Assembly (NCBI RefSeq): GCF_026343185.1
Contig: NZ_JAPEMA010000001.1
Location: forward strand, 5,766,001 to 5,830,000
Source: Streptomyces sp. NBC_00091
Lineage (GTDB): Bacteria; Actinomycetota; Actinomycetes; Streptomycetales; Streptomycetaceae
Length of the DNA: 64,000 nt
Direction: 5' to 3'
The notes below the pieces were generated by a model. That model searched no databases and was not told where the DNA came from. It saw nothing but the letters and a program-made list of their open reading frames with translations. The translations under genes and the position numbers were made by a program. This document shows positions 49,486 to 60,308 of this stretch, piece by piece. Positions within the stretch are counted from its first letter, which is position 1, and each line of letters opens with the position of its first letter.

Positions 49486-50211
49486 CTACACCGGGACGGC
49501 CACGAAGGTCCGGCCGGACTCGTTCTCCACCAGCACCTCCCTGACCTGCGCCGGGTCCACGGCCGCCGAGCCGTCCAGGGCCGCGCCCTTGCCCTCGCCG
49601 TGCTCCGCCGTACCCACGACCCAGCCGCCCGCCACGGACCGCGTACCGTCCTTGGCGACCACCACCAGCCGGCACCGCTCACCCGCCGGCACCCCGGTCA
49701 CCGCCGCGTGCACCCGCACCCACTTGGCCGCCGGCGTCAGCTGTACGGTCATCCGCGCACCCGTGCCCGCATCCGTCGCGGAGGCCACCCTGGTCCCCGC
49801 CACCGGCGGCGAAGGCGCCGCGGACACCGTCGGCGTCGGCGGCGGGGGCAGCGCCCGGGCGCTGCCCGTGTCCCCGCCCAGCTGGGCCCCGGCCCAGAAC
49901 ACGGCCGCCAGTGAGGCGGCCGCGGCCAGACCCGCCAGCCCGGCCCGCCGCCGCGCACCCGCCGCCCGCTCCCCGCGCACCTGCCGCAGGGTCCGCTGGA
50001 GCATCAGGTCGCCGCCCTGCGGCGGCCCGTCGAGGAAGGCCTCCTCGGGCACCTCGCCCAGCGCCCTCTCCATCTCGCGCAACGCGGCCACCTCCTCCCG
50101 GCACCGCACGCAGCCGTCGACGTGCTCCTCGACACGCCGTACGTCCTCCTGCTCCAGGACACCGAGCACGTACGGGCCGAGCAGTTCCTCCTCGTGCCGC
50201 TCCCGGTTCAC
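49486..50211 (-). CDS. Zinc-binding anti-sigma factor (ZAS/RskA-like)
   Basis: 241 aa. N-terminal zinc-binding anti-sigma motif His30-x3-Cys34-x2-Cys37 (HVDGCVRC), one membrane helix at ~90-108 (LAGLAAAASLAAVFWAGAQL), then an extracytoplasmic RskA-like domain ending AVPV. Such proteins hold an ECF sigma factor until a signal leads to cleavage. GTG start overlaps the sigma gene stop (GTGA), typical for a sigma/anti-sigma pair. Confidence 0.92.
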   Translation of the reverse strand: MNRERHEEELLGPYVLGVLEQEDVRRVEEHVDGCVRCREEVAALREMERALGEVPEEAFLDGPPQGGDLMLQRTLRQVRGERAAGARRRAGLAGLAAAASLAAVFWAGAQLGGDTGSARALPPPPTPTVSAAPSPPVAGTRVASATDAGTGARMTVQLTPAAKWVRVHAAVTGVPAGERCRLVVVAKDGTRSVAGGWVVGTAEHGEGKGAALDGSAAVDPAQVREVLVENESGRTFVAVPV

Positions 50212-50810
50212 GCCACCACCTCCCGCAGTCCGCCGGGCTGCTGGGGCGGCCGGCCTGATCCTCTGTTCCTCGCGCCGTCACCGGCGCCGTCCCCGAACAC
50301 CTCGCGCAGGGCCTTCAAGGCGTAGTGCGACCGTGACTTGACCGTCCCCGCGGGGATGCCGAGGCGGTCGGCCGCCTCGGCGACGCTGTGCTGGCGGTAG
50401 TACAACTCCGTCAGCACGTCCCGGTGTTCCGGCGAGAGCCGGTCCAGGGCGCCGAGCACCGTCATGGCGTCCACCACCGCGTCCGCGTGGTCCCCCTCGA
50501 CCGGGGGAGCGGCCGCCGAACCGGAGACCTCGGGCGGCCGTGCCGCCTTGGCCCGGTACCGGTCCGTGATGATGTTGCGGGTCACCGTGAGCAGCCAGCC
50601 GCGCACCGAGCCCTTTCCGTTGACCAGGACCTCGGAATGCCGCCAGGCCCGGATCAGCGTCTCCTGGACGACGTCCTCGGCGGCGGCCCGGTCACCGGTC
50701 AGCCGGGTGGCGTACGCGAGCAGGGCGTTGCCGTGCTCCTCGTAGACCGCCCTGATCAGCGCCTCGTCGGTCGAGCCCCGCCGCGTGCGGGGCCACAGTG
50801 GTCCGGCCAT
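50208..50810 (-). CDS. ECF-subfamily RNA polymerase sigma factor
   Basis: 200 aa. Region 2 at about residues 18-85 (EDVVQETLIRAWRH, GWLLTVTRNIITDRYR) and region 4 at about 115-170 (LSPEHRDVLTELYYRQHSVAEAADRLGIPAGTVKSRSHYALKAL). This is the SigL/SigK-like ECF type commonly paired with RskA-like anti-sigma factors. ATG 50810 follows GGAGAGGGTG and is preferred to GTG 50828, which would place that site inside the gene. Confidence 0.92.
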   Translation of the reverse strand: MAGPLWPRTRRGSTDEALIRAVYEEHGNALLAYATRLTGDRAAAEDVVQETLIRAWRHSEVLVNGKGSVRGWLLTVTRNIITDRYRAKAARPPEVSGSAAAPPVEGDHADAVVDAMTVLGALDRLSPEHRDVLTELYYRQHSVAEAADRLGIPAGTVKSRSHYALKALREVFGDGAGDGARNRGSGRPPQQPGGLREVVA

Positions 50811-50918
50811 CTCACCCTCTCCGTCCACCTCACGTGGTTCAACTGCTGCAGTGCTGCAGTACTTCGTGCGGTCGGAACACGCCGGGGACGCGCCACCGGT
50901 TCACGTGACGTGCGTCAC

Positions 50919-51899
50919 TCATGTCCGGCAGGTGCGGCCCTCGTTGAGGCAGGCGACCAGCTCGCCCATCCGCCCCTCGGTCATCACGTCCACGAACATC
51001 GCGTGGTCCGTCTTCGGGCTGTGCCGCTGCTCCGGGAAGGAGTCGAGCGCGATCGGCGCCCCCGGCGGTACCTCGTAGGCCAGCGACAGGCGCAGCTCGG
51101 GCACCGGGAACATGCCCTGCGGGCACACCCCTTGCGCGGAGGGGAAGGCCAGGTGCGAGCGGTGGTCGGCGGGGGCCGTGTCCAGCCCGTTCCAGCAGCT
51201 GGGGAAGACCAGCGTACGGGTGACCAGGTCGCCGTCCGGGCAGCGCGGGTAGCTGGTGGTGGACCGGCCAGGGGAGCCCGAACAGCCCCAGCGGGCCCGG
51301 ACGTCGGCCTGCGACCCCGCCGTGTACGCCACGGCGTCCCCGGTCATCGCGCGCAGGAACCGGGGCATCGCCACCACCTTGCCGACCGGACTGCCCCGGA
51401 ACTCCACGCGCACCGAGGACTCGGGCAGGATCTCGCCCGCGTTGCCGTGCCCGGCCGCACCCTCGTGGGGACGGCCGGCCGGCCGGTCGGTGCGCCGCAG
51501 CACCGGCCAGTAGTACGTGGAACGGTCGCCGCCGGCGCAGCTCGTGGCGGCGGCCGCCAGCGAGGCGTCGGTCGACAGGGCGTCCGTCGACAGGTTGCCC
51601 ACGTACGCGTGCGTGTGGTGGGCGCCGGCCCGCAGCCCCGGCGAGACCACCAGGTTGTCCTCGTTCCAGTGGCCTTCCTCGTTGCGCCCGCAGTCCACCG
51701 TCACCGTGCCCGAGGAGGCGTCGGGCCCGGCCGGGACCGCGGCGGGCTCCGGCGGCACGTCGGCGATGTCCACGCGGTCGTCGGCCGCGGAGCCGTGGCG
51801 GGGCCCGGCCGCCCGGGAGGCGCCCAGCACGGCGGCGGCCAGCCCGGCGCCCAGCACCAGGCAGACGAGCAGCGCCAGCAGTCGGTTTCCGTTCCCCAT
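50919..51899 (-). CDS. DUF1996 secreted protein
   Basis: 326 aa. A single N-terminal membrane/signal segment (LLALLVCLVLGAGLAAAVLG) and the DUF1996 domain with HTHAYVGN, YYWPVLR, GCSGSPGRSTTSYPRCPDGDL, PSCWNG and DHAMFVDV. Several paired cysteines indicate an exported, disulphide-bonded protein. Function unknown; fungal homologues are extracellular. GTG 51908 is an alternative start. Confidence 0.85.
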   Translation of the reverse strand: MGNGNRLLALLVCLVLGAGLAAAVLGASRAAGPRHGSAADDRVDIADVPPEPAAVPAGPDASSGTVTVDCGRNEEGHWNEDNLVVSPGLRAGAHHTHAYVGNLSTDALSTDASLAAAATSCAGGDRSTYYWPVLRRTDRPAGRPHEGAAGHGNAGEILPESSVRVEFRGSPVGKVVAMPRFLRAMTGDAVAYTAGSQADVRARWGCSGSPGRSTTSYPRCPDGDLVTRTLVFPSCWNGLDTAPADHRSHLAFPSAQGVCPQGMFPVPELRLSLAYEVPPGAPIALDSFPEQRHSPKTDHAMFVDVMTEGRMGELVACLNEGRTCRT

Positions 51900-52139
51900 G
51901 GCGGTCACGGTCGCCGCTGCCGCGCCCGTCCGTCAACCGGGCATCCGCACGACGGAGCACCTGCGCTTTCGTACGTGTGGCGGCCGCTCGCCGGTGAGGG
52001 CCGGACCACCGGATCACACCCGGGGCCGGGCGCGTGCGAAAGCCACCGAAATGACCCTGCCGAGGTGCGCGAACACGCCGTCCGAGGATGGCCCGTCCGG
52101 TGCTTGTCCGGCCGGGGGCCGCCCGCGAGAGTTCTCCGT

Positions 52140-52874
52140 ATGACACCGGACGAGCTGCTGCACGCCTTCGCCCGCACCCGTGCCTCCGTCGGCGGAGACG
52201 AAGTCGTCTACCGGTGGACCGGCCACATCCACTCCTGGGCACCCGAGGAGCCCTACCGCCGGCTCTTCGGCTTCGAGGGCGTCAACGTGGCCCGGCTGGA
52301 GGCCGACGAGGAGGGCGGCGGGTACCGGCTGCTCTCCCGCGAGGCCGCCTTCTACCTCGACCCCGCCACTGGAGAGATCCTCGAGACCTGGCAGGGGAAG
52401 CCCGTGGTCCACGTGTGGAACGATCCGGCCAACCAGCAGTGGCGCCCCTTCCCCGTCCCGCGCACCGAACTCGGCGACCAGGTCTGCTTCAGCCTCGAGA
52501 TCCCCCTCGCCTACCCCTCCCCGCTGCCCGTCGCCGACTACCCGCTGAACTCCGCCGACGACACCTACCGGGCCCTGGAACTCTTCCAGTTCTTCACCCC
52601 CGCGGCCGCCCTCGCCGGCGACGCCCCGAGCGTCCCCGCCACCATGTCGTGGACCCGGATGTCGCCCTGGCTGCCCTGGATGGAGCAGGGGCAGCGCCCC
52701 GGCGGCCTCACCTTCCACTGCCGGGGCGCGAAACTCGGCTCCTACGCCGAGGTCCCCGAACGCACCCGCGCCTACATCGCCGCCCACCACCCGGAGTTCG
52801 CCCGCGCCCCCGAGAAGTGGACCGAGCCCAACGAGACCAGCTGGACCTACTTCCGCAAGCTCGATCCCCGCTGA
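52140..52874 (+). CDS. DUF1838-family protein
   Basis: 244 aa. Matches the DUF1838 pattern: VYRWTGHIHSWAPEEPYRRLFGFEGVNVARLE at the start, YLDPATGEILETW and TMSWTRMSPWLPWM further on. No signal peptide in this member. Family function is unknown. No strong ribosome-binding site is visible before the ATG. It stands divergent from the DUF1996 gene across 240 bases with no recognisable content. Confidence 0.82.
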   Translation: MTPDELLHAFARTRASVGGDEVVYRWTGHIHSWAPEEPYRRLFGFEGVNVARLEADEEGGGYRLLSREAAFYLDPATGEILETWQGKPVVHVWNDPANQQWRPFPVPRTELGDQVCFSLEIPLAYPSPLPVADYPLNSADDTYRALELFQFFTPAAALAGDAPSVPATMSWTRMSPWLPWMEQGQRPGGLTFHCRGAKLGSYAEVPERTRAYIAAHHPEFARAPEKWTEPNETSWTYFRKLDPR

Positions 52875-53218
52875 CCCGCGGTAACCCCCGGGGAGGGGGA
52901 GTGACCCCCAGGGTCCGGACAAGGGTTTTCCCCGTATCGGGTTCATCCCCGCGTTGCCTACTGTCTGCCCACCGGCGATCTTCCGCACCCCCGGGCGGCC
53001 CCGCACCAACCCCACATGGTGTGAAACGACCGCGGACGCGCTGACCGCCGGTACGCCGTTGCCCTGCCCCGCCGTCGCGGCCGGACAACGTGGCGTGCGG
53101 CGGTGGCCGGGGCGGGTTCGACCAGCCCGCCCAGGCCCCGCAGCCGCCGGTTCACCTCCCACACTGCACCGACCGGCCGCTCCGGCCTGCCCGGAAACGG
53201 CCCGTAAAGGGGAACACC
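52875..53218. other. Intergenic region before the subtilisin gene
   Basis: 344 bases without a gene. It holds short dyads (accccc/ggggg near 52885-52915) and a GTTGCCTACTGT sequence near 52955 that could be a -10 region, but no clear promoter pair, operator or RNA could be named. The protease leader ends with AAAGGGG, a good ribosome-binding site. Confidence 0.5.
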
Positions 53219-55021
<1,803 letters not shown>

Positions 55022-55095
55022 CCCGGTTCGCACCGGATCCGGCGGAGTCCCCAACTCCGTTCTGACGGACCGATAGTACGGACCAATGCAGTGCG

Positions 55096-55130
55096 CGGGC
55101 CTACCGGTACCTTCCGTACCGGCAGGCCCG
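55096..55130 (+). terminator. Terminator after the subtilisin gene
   Basis: Two 15-base arms (55096-55110, 55116-55130) pair at 14 positions around CTTCC, 75 bases beyond the stop. Flanking gcagtgc-type repeats could extend the stem slightly. Only T-rich tail: ctttc. Confidence 0.7.
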
Positions 55131-55255
55131 CAGTGCTTTCCTGTCGCCCGACTGATTTCTGCGTCACAATCCGGGTCCGCCGGGGGGCTGACCTCGTATT
55201 GTCGCGTCTCACAGGAAGGGCACAGAACAGGGGCGCGAAAGGCTGGTGGCTGTGC

Positions 55256-58015
55256 GTGGCGGCGACGGGGAACGCTGACACCAACGTCGGACACGGTGCA
55301 CTCATCGAGGCGGTCGACCGGGCGCTGACCACGCACGGCCGGGCAGTCCTGGCGGGACCCGCCGGCTCGGGCAAGACCGAGGTGGCGCGCGCCGTCGCGG
55401 CCACCGCCGCCCGGCGGCGCGAAACCGTCCTGTGGCTCGCCCCCGAAGCGGCCGACCGGGAGATACCCGAGGCCTCGGCCGCCGCCCTCCTCGCCTCCGT
55501 CCCCCGCACCGCCCTGGACCGGCTCGCCGGACCCCAGCGCACCGCCATCGCCCTGCTCCGCCGCGAGGCCGACGCCCCCCGAGCCGGCCGCGACCACGTC
55601 GCGCTGCGCCTGGCCGTCGTCGAAGTGCTCCGCACCCTGGCCGCCCCCGGCCCCGTCCTGCTCGTCCTCGACAACGCCCAGTGGCTCGACGCCGAGAGCA
55701 CCGAGCTGCTCCGCTTCGTGCTGCGCCTGACCCCGCCCCGCGTCCGGGTCCTCGCCGCCGAATGCGTCCAGGGCGGCGCCCCCGTCGCCGAACCCCTCTG
55801 CGGCCCCGGCACCACCGTCGTCCGCGTTCCCGCGCTCGGCGCCGACGAGGTCGCCGAACTGCTCCTGCGCCACGGCCTGCCCGCCCGCCTCGCCGGCCGC
55901 ATCCACCAGGCCAGCGGCGGCAACCCGCGCCTCGCCCTCGCCCTCGGGCACTCCCTCGCCGAAGCCGCCGCCGGCCAGGGCGGCGGAGCCCACCACGCCG
56001 ACACCCTGCCCGTCACCGGCCAGGCCCGCGAGGTCGCCCGCCGGCTCCTCGCCGCGGCACCCGCCAGGGCCCGCCCGACCCTGCTGCTCGCCGCCCTCGC
56101 CGCCCGGCCCACCACCGCCCTGCTGCGCCGGGCCGGACGCCCCGACGCGGAGGCGGAACTCGCCGAGGCCGAACGGGCCGCGCTGGTCACCGTGGGCGAG
56201 GACGGCGCCGTCGCCTTCACCGCCGGCGCCCTGCCCACCGCCCTGGCCGCCGACGCCGGCTGGCCCGAGCGCGCCGCCGGGCACGCCGCGCTCGCCGCCG
56301 CCGTGGACGACCCCGTCCAGGCCGTACGCCACCGCGCGCTCGCCGTCGACACCCCCGACCCGCACCTCGCCGCCGAGATCACCCGCGCCGCCGACGCCTG
56401 CCGGCGCCGGGGCCAGCGGGCCCTGGCCGCCGAACTCGGACTGCTCGCCGCCGAACGCACCCCCGCCGGCCTCCCGCAGGAGGAACTCGCCCGCCTCGTC
56501 GGCGCCGCCGAGGACGCCGGCTGGGCCGGCCGCGCCGACCTCGCCCGCCGCGCCACCCGCGCCGTGCTCGCCCGCGACGCCTCGCCCGCCCAGCGGGTAC
56601 GGTCCCGGCTCGCGGTGATCGACGCCGCCGGGCAGGCCCTGGCCGACCTCGACGAGACCATCGCCCACGCCGTCGCCGACGCCGCCGGGGACCCCTCCCT
56701 GCGGGCCGCCGTCCAGCTGCGGATCGCCTGGAAGCACAACATCGGCGACGGCGATCCCGTCCGCGCCCGCGACGCCGCGGCCGAGGCCGGAGCCCTCGCG
56801 AAGGCCGGCGGGGACCAGGTCGCCGAAGCCATGGCGCTGACCGTCCGGGCCCGCATGGGCCGCATACTCGGCGACCCCGACGCCGAGGACATCCTGGCCG
56901 AGGCCCTCGCCCTGCCCGCCCCCGAGGTCCCCCTCGGCATGCGCAACGCCCCCCAGTACCTCGCCGTCCGCCACGCCCTCTTCGACGACCGCCTCGCCGA
57001 CGCCCGCCGCCAGCTCCTCGTCCTGCTGCCCGCCGTGCAGCGCACCGGCTCCGCCGAGGACGTCTTCGAGGTGCTGCGCAGCCTCACCGAGGCCGAACTG
57101 CGGCGCGGCCACTGCGCACGCGGCGCGGCCCACGCCCGCCGCGCCCTGGAACTGACCATCGAAGCGGGCCTCTCACCCGGCCCCGCCTGGTATGTGGCCG
57201 CCACCGCCGAGGCCGCCGCCGGCAGCTTCGCCCGGGCCGCCGCCTACGCCCGCCGGGGCATCCGGGCCTCCGAGGAGGAGGGCGACCAGGTCTTCCTCTC
57301 CCGGGGGCTGTACGCGCTCGGCACCGTGGAACTGGCCACCGGAGAGGCCGCGAAGGCGGTGGCCACGCTGAGCCGGGTCGCCGCCCTGGAGGAGGCCCAG
57401 CAGGTGGTGGACCCCTCCATCCTGCGCTGGCACGGGGAGCTCGCCGAGGCCCTGGTCGCCGCCGACGCCCCCTGCGAGGCCGTCGGACTGCTGGACCGCG
57501 TCACCCCCGTCGCCCGCTCCCTCGGACGGCCCACCGTGCTCGCGGCCCTGGACCGGGCCCGGGGCCTGTGCCGGTCCGCGCAGGGCGAGCCGGAGCCGGC
57601 CGTCGCCCTGCTGGAGGCGACGGCCGAGCGGTTCGGCGCCCTCGGACTGCCCCTCGAGCAGGGCCGTACGCTGCTCGCGCTGGCCCGGGTGGAACGCCGC
57701 CGCCGCCGCCGGGCCCCGGCCCGGGCCGCGCTGCTGGCCGCGGCCGGGCTGTTCGAGGCGGCCGGGGCCGGGCCCTGGCTGGACCTGGCCCGGGAGACCG
57801 CGCCCGAGACCTGCGGCCCGCACCCCGGGGTGGCGGCCCTGACCGAGGCGGAGGCGCGGCTCGCCCTGCTCGTCGGCGGCGGAGCCAGCAACCAGGAGGC
57901 GGCGGCGAAGCTCTTCCTGAGCGTGAAGACGGTGGAGGCCCGGCTCACCCGGATCTACCAGAAGCTCGACGTCCGCTCCCGCGCCCAGCTGGCCACCGCA
58001 CTGCGGGGCCAGTGA
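55256..58015 (+). CDS. LAL-type (large ATP-binding LuxR) transcriptional regulator
   Basis: 919 aa. N-terminal AAA/STAND ATPase (P-loop GPAGSGKT at residues 34-41, Walker B LLVLDNAQWLD near 140), a long helical TPR-like middle and a C-terminal LuxR HTH (ASNQEAAAKLFLSVKTVEARLTRIYQKLDV). LAL regulators activate secondary-metabolite or sugar genes. No biosynthetic cluster is next to it. The start GTG 55256 is chosen because the in-frame sequence upstream lacks a plausible start with ribosome-binding site; it may still be a few codons off. Converges on the chitinase gene. Confidence 0.9.
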   Translation: MAATGNADTNVGHGALIEAVDRALTTHGRAVLAGPAGSGKTEVARAVAATAARRRETVLWLAPEAADREIPEASAAALLASVPRTALDRLAGPQRTAIALLRREADAPRAGRDHVALRLAVVEVLRTLAAPGPVLLVLDNAQWLDAESTELLRFVLRLTPPRVRVLAAECVQGGAPVAEPLCGPGTTVVRVPALGADEVAELLLRHGLPARLAGRIHQASGGNPRLALALGHSLAEAAAGQGGGAHHADTLPVTGQAREVARRLLAAAPARARPTLLLAALAARPTTALLRRAGRPDAEAELAEAERAALVTVGEDGAVAFTAGALPTALAADAGWPERAAGHAALAAAVDDPVQAVRHRALAVDTPDPHLAAEITRAADACRRRGQRALAAELGLLAAERTPAGLPQEELARLVGAAEDAGWAGRADLARRATRAVLARDASPAQRVRSRLAVIDAAGQALADLDETIAHAVADAAGDPSLRAAVQLRIAWKHNIGDGDPVRARDAAAEAGALAKAGGDQVAEAMALTVRARMGRILGDPDAEDILAEALALPAPEVPLGMRNAPQYLAVRHALFDDRLADARRQLLVLLPAVQRTGSAEDVFEVLRSLTEAELRRGHCARGAAHARRALELTIEAGLSPGPAWYVAATAEAAAGSFARAAAYARRGIRASEEEGDQVFLSRGLYALGTVELATGEAAKAVATLSRVAALEEAQQVVDPSILRWHGELAEALVAADAPCEAVGLLDRVTPVARSLGRPTVLAALDRARGLCRSAQGEPEPAVALLEATAERFGALGLPLEQGRTLLALARVERRRRRRAPARAALLAAAGLFEAAGAGPWLDLARETAPETCGPHPGVAALTEAEARLALLVGGGASNQEAAAKLFLSVKTVEARLTRIYQKLDVRSRAQLATALRGQ

Positions 58016-58049
58016 GCCGGTGAGCGGTGAGCCGGGGTCTCCCGCGCCG

Positions 58050-58970
58050 TCAGCAGCTCAGGTTGTTCCCCGGGGTGACGCCCAGCAGCTGGGTGAAGCT
58101 CTGGTACTTGCTCACCCGGCTCTGCACCTGGGCCGGGTTGCCGCCGTTGCACTCCAGGGCCCCGTTGATGGAGCGGATCGTCTCGCCGAAGCCCGCCCCG
58201 CCCACCATCGCCGCGTGGGCGGTCATCGTGCCGGGACCGTTCTGGGTGTTCCAGTACCAGAGCGCCGTCTTCATCGCGACGGCCGGGTCCTGCTCCACCA
58301 GGTAGGGGTTGGCCAGGAGGTTGATCCCCAGGGCGTCGCCCGCCGCCTTGTAGTTGAAGTTCCAGCTCAGCTGGATGGGGCCGCGGCCGTAGTACGCGGC
58401 CTGGCCGGCGGGACAGCCGTAGGGCTGGGAGGCGTCACAGTAGTGCGGGTAGTTCGCGGTGTTCTGCTCCACTATGTACACCAGCCCGCCCGTCTCGTGC
58501 GAGACGTTCGCGAGGAAGGCGGCCGCCTCGCGCCGCTTGACGGTGTCGTCGCCGGTGTTGGCGAAGCCGGGGTACGCGGACAGCGCCGCGACCAGGCCGT
58601 TGTAGGTGTAGAAGGGGTTCCGGTTCGGGAACATCTGGTTGAACTGGGCCTCGCTGACCACGAAGCCGGACGGGTTGCCGGTGCCCGGGTCCGGGTCCTG
58701 GCCACCGCCGCCGCAGGCGCCCTGGTCGGACCAGACGCCCCACTGGCCGGTGGTGCCGGGCGTCTCGCCCTGGGTCCACCACTTGGCCTGCCAGTTGTGG
58801 CCGCCGTGCGAGGCGCTCGCGCCGCCCGTGTAGACGGCCGAGGAGGTCCAGGCGCCGGAGCAGGCGGGGGCCGCGGCGGCGGGGGAGGCGGGCAGGGCGA
58901 CGGCCAGGCCGAGGGTCACGGCGGCGGCCGCGGCGAGGGAGAGGGCGCGGCGGCGTAGCGTACGTATCAC
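58050..58970 (-). CDS. Secreted family 19 chitinase with chitin-binding domain
   Basis: 306 aa. Signal peptide (residues 1-33), a CBM5/12-type chitin-binding domain (~36-78, WQAKWWTQGETPG), a Gly/Pro linker and the GH19 catalytic domain. The catalytic region includes SHETGG, with the acid Glu, and YYGRGPIQLSWNFNY. Hydrolyses chitin with inversion. GTG 58970 follows GGAGCAGTTAC. Twin TGGTC-GACC sites upstream indicate chitin/N-acetylglucosamine control (DasR-like). Confidence 0.95.
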   Translation of the reverse strand: MIRTLRRRALSLAAAAAVTLGLAVALPASPAAAAPACSGAWTSSAVYTGGASASHGGHNWQAKWWTQGETPGTTGQWGVWSDQGACGGGGQDPDPGTGNPSGFVVSEAQFNQMFPNRNPFYTYNGLVAALSAYPGFANTGDDTVKRREAAAFLANVSHETGGLVYIVEQNTANYPHYCDASQPYGCPAGQAAYYGRGPIQLSWNFNYKAAGDALGINLLANPYLVEQDPAVAMKTALWYWNTQNGPGTMTAHAAMVGGAGFGETIRSINGALECNGGNPAQVQSRVSKYQSFTQLLGVTPGNNLSC

Positions 58971-59039
58971 GTAACTGCTCCTGGAGTGGGGGGAGTTGTC
59001 GCGAGATGGTGGGGACGACAACTACCGCCACTGAACCGA

Positions 59040-59072
59040 AATGGTCTGGACCTGTCAAGGTCTAGACCAAAG
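59040..59072 (-). promoter_or_regulatory. Twin chitinase operator sites flanking a -35 box
   Basis: On the minus strand TGGTCTAGACCT and GGTCCAGACCA stand on either side of TTGACA (complement of 59053-59058). Both resemble the DasR consensus and the 12-bp direct repeats known from Streptomyces chitinase promoters. The pair lies about 70-100 bases upstream of the chitinase start. Confidence 0.8.
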
Positions 59073-59094
59073 GCTTTACGTGTCCGGACATGCG

Positions 59095-59130
59095 GGAGCG
59101 GTGTGACGGCCGGGGCCGTCACACCGCTCC
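59095..59130 (-). terminator. Rodlin terminator
   Basis: Perfect 16-bp stem (59095-59110 and 59115-59130) with a 4-base loop, 13 bases after the rodlin stop. It also insulates the chitinase promoter that starts just beyond. Confidence 0.88.
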
Positions 59131-59142
59131 GGAGCCGCTGGA

Positions 59143-59556
59143 TCAGCTGCCGGCCGACAGGTTGCCCGACAGGACCGGGATGTTCTCCGCGATGTGCGAG
59201 AGGGTCTCGTCACCCTTGCCCTGGGTGGAGTTCTCGGTGCACTGCTGGTTCTGCGGGTTGGAGGCGATCGGGATGTCCTGGACGCCGATGTTGGCGATGA
59301 GCGCGAAGACCGACTGGACGTTGACCTTGGCCGGCAGGCCGACGCAGAGCTTGTTCAGGGAGCCCTGGACCGCGGAGAGCTGCGGGCTCATCGCGCCCTT
59401 GGTCTCCTGGTTGCCGTAGATCTGCGCGGCGTTGTTGCCGTTGATCGTGTTGACCCCGTTGTCGTTGCCGATCGCCATCGCCGGGGAGGCTGCGAGGACG
59501 CCCGTCCCCAGGACGGAGGCGGTGACCGCGGCGGTGGCCATGAACTTCTTGAGCAT
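59143..59556 (-). CDS. Rodlin protein
   Basis: 137 aa. Signal peptide (residues 1-28, MLKKFMATAAVTASVLG, cut after AMA), then the rodlin sequence: IGNDNG start, NGNNAAQIYGN, ETKGAMSPQLSAVQGSLNKLC, and QNQQCTENSTQ with the second conserved Cys. Rodlins form the paired-rodlet layer on aerial hyphae and spores together with chaplins. AGAAGG lies before the ATG and a strong terminator follows, so it is a single-gene unit. Streptomyces coelicolor carries two adjacent rodlin genes; only one is seen here. Confidence 0.93.
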   Translation of the reverse strand: MLKKFMATAAVTASVLGTGVLAASPAMAIGNDNGVNTINGNNAAQIYGNQETKGAMSPQLSAVQGSLNKLCVGLPAKVNVQSVFALIANIGVQDIPIASNPQNQQCTENSTQGKGDETLSHIAENIPVLSGNLSAGS

Positions 59557-59683
59557 CGTGTGGATCCTTCTGTCGCATGTGCTGTCCCCGGCGGAACGCC
59601 CTGATCAACTGCCCCCGCTCCCGGGGGTTATCGCCGGTCACCCATGCGGCCCAACGGACCCGTGCCCAAAGAGGCGGCCCGGG

Positions 59684-59905
59684 TCAGCCGGTCTTGCGGC
59701 GGACCTTCTTGTTCTTGCCTCCGGGACCGCTGCTGGAGCCCTGTACCTTCGCCCGGCTCTGGTGCGCCTGCTGGGACTGGGCGCTCGCGGCGTTGCGCTC
59801 GAGGGCCTCGCGGAACTTGCGCTTGGCCGCCTCGGCCGGGGACTCGTTCTGCGGGGCGTCGTCCTGCGGCTCTTCGTTCGGCGGGGTGTCCGGTGCGTCG
59901 CTCAT
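59684..59905 (-). CDS. DUF5302-family small protein
   Basis: 73 aa, highly charged and low in hydrophobics: an acidic N-terminus (PPNEEPQDDAPQNESP) and a basic C-terminus (KNKKVRRKTG). The motif AKRKFREALERN is typical of DUF5302. Likely intrinsically disordered. Function unknown. Confidence 0.8.
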   Translation of the reverse strand: MSDAPDTPPNEEPQDDAPQNESPAEAAKRKFREALERNAASAQSQQAHQSRAKVQGSSSGPGGKNKKVRRKTG

Positions 59906-59985
59906 CTGTCTGCCTCCTGGAGTGATCTGGTCGCCCAGTGTGTCAGCCCGGGCCGCCGGCGGGCCATCGGGTCCCCGCGGGCCGG

Positions 59986-60021
59986 CCGGAAGGCCGACCG
60001 GAAGGCCGACCGGAAGGCCGA
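59986..60021. repeat. Three 12-bp tandem repeats
   Basis: ccggaaggccga occurs three times without interruption, between the DUF5302 gene and the following hypothetical gene. Probably slippage-derived; overlapping dyads could form a small hairpin. Confidence 0.85.
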
Positions 60022-60032
60022 GCGGCGGGCCC

Positions 60033-60308
60033 TCAGGCGGGCGCGGCCGGGGCCTCGGCGCCGCCTCCGGCGCGGATCGCGCGCAGGGCCGCGGTGTGGA
60101 GCGCGTACGGATCGCCGTGTGCCACGGGGCTGCCGGTGAGGGTGTACCACTCGTCCGCGTCCGTGTACTGGATCTCGAAGCGGATCTTGCCGTCCGGTCC
60201 GCCGGTGGTGCGCAGCGTGAGCGGGCCCGTGATGACGCCGACCTCGTCGGTCATGGCGCCGCCGGGCCCCGCGAGGACCTCGTCCTGCCACTGCCGGGGA
60301 GCCGTCAT
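60033..60308 (-). CDS. Hypothetical small protein
   Basis: 91 aa, with TGGPDGKIRFEIQYTDADEWYTLTGSP suggesting a small beta-sheet domain and an Ala-rich C-terminal tail. I do not know a family. Its ATG overlaps the stop of the HNH-nuclease lipoprotein gene (ATGA), so the two are co-translated; it could be a partner or immunity-like protein of that nuclease, which is speculation from context. Confidence 0.7.
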   Translation of the reverse strand: MTAPRQWQDEVLAGPGGAMTDEVGVITGPLTLRTTGGPDGKIRFEIQYTDADEWYTLTGSPVAHGDPYALHTAALRAIRAGGGAEAPAAPA

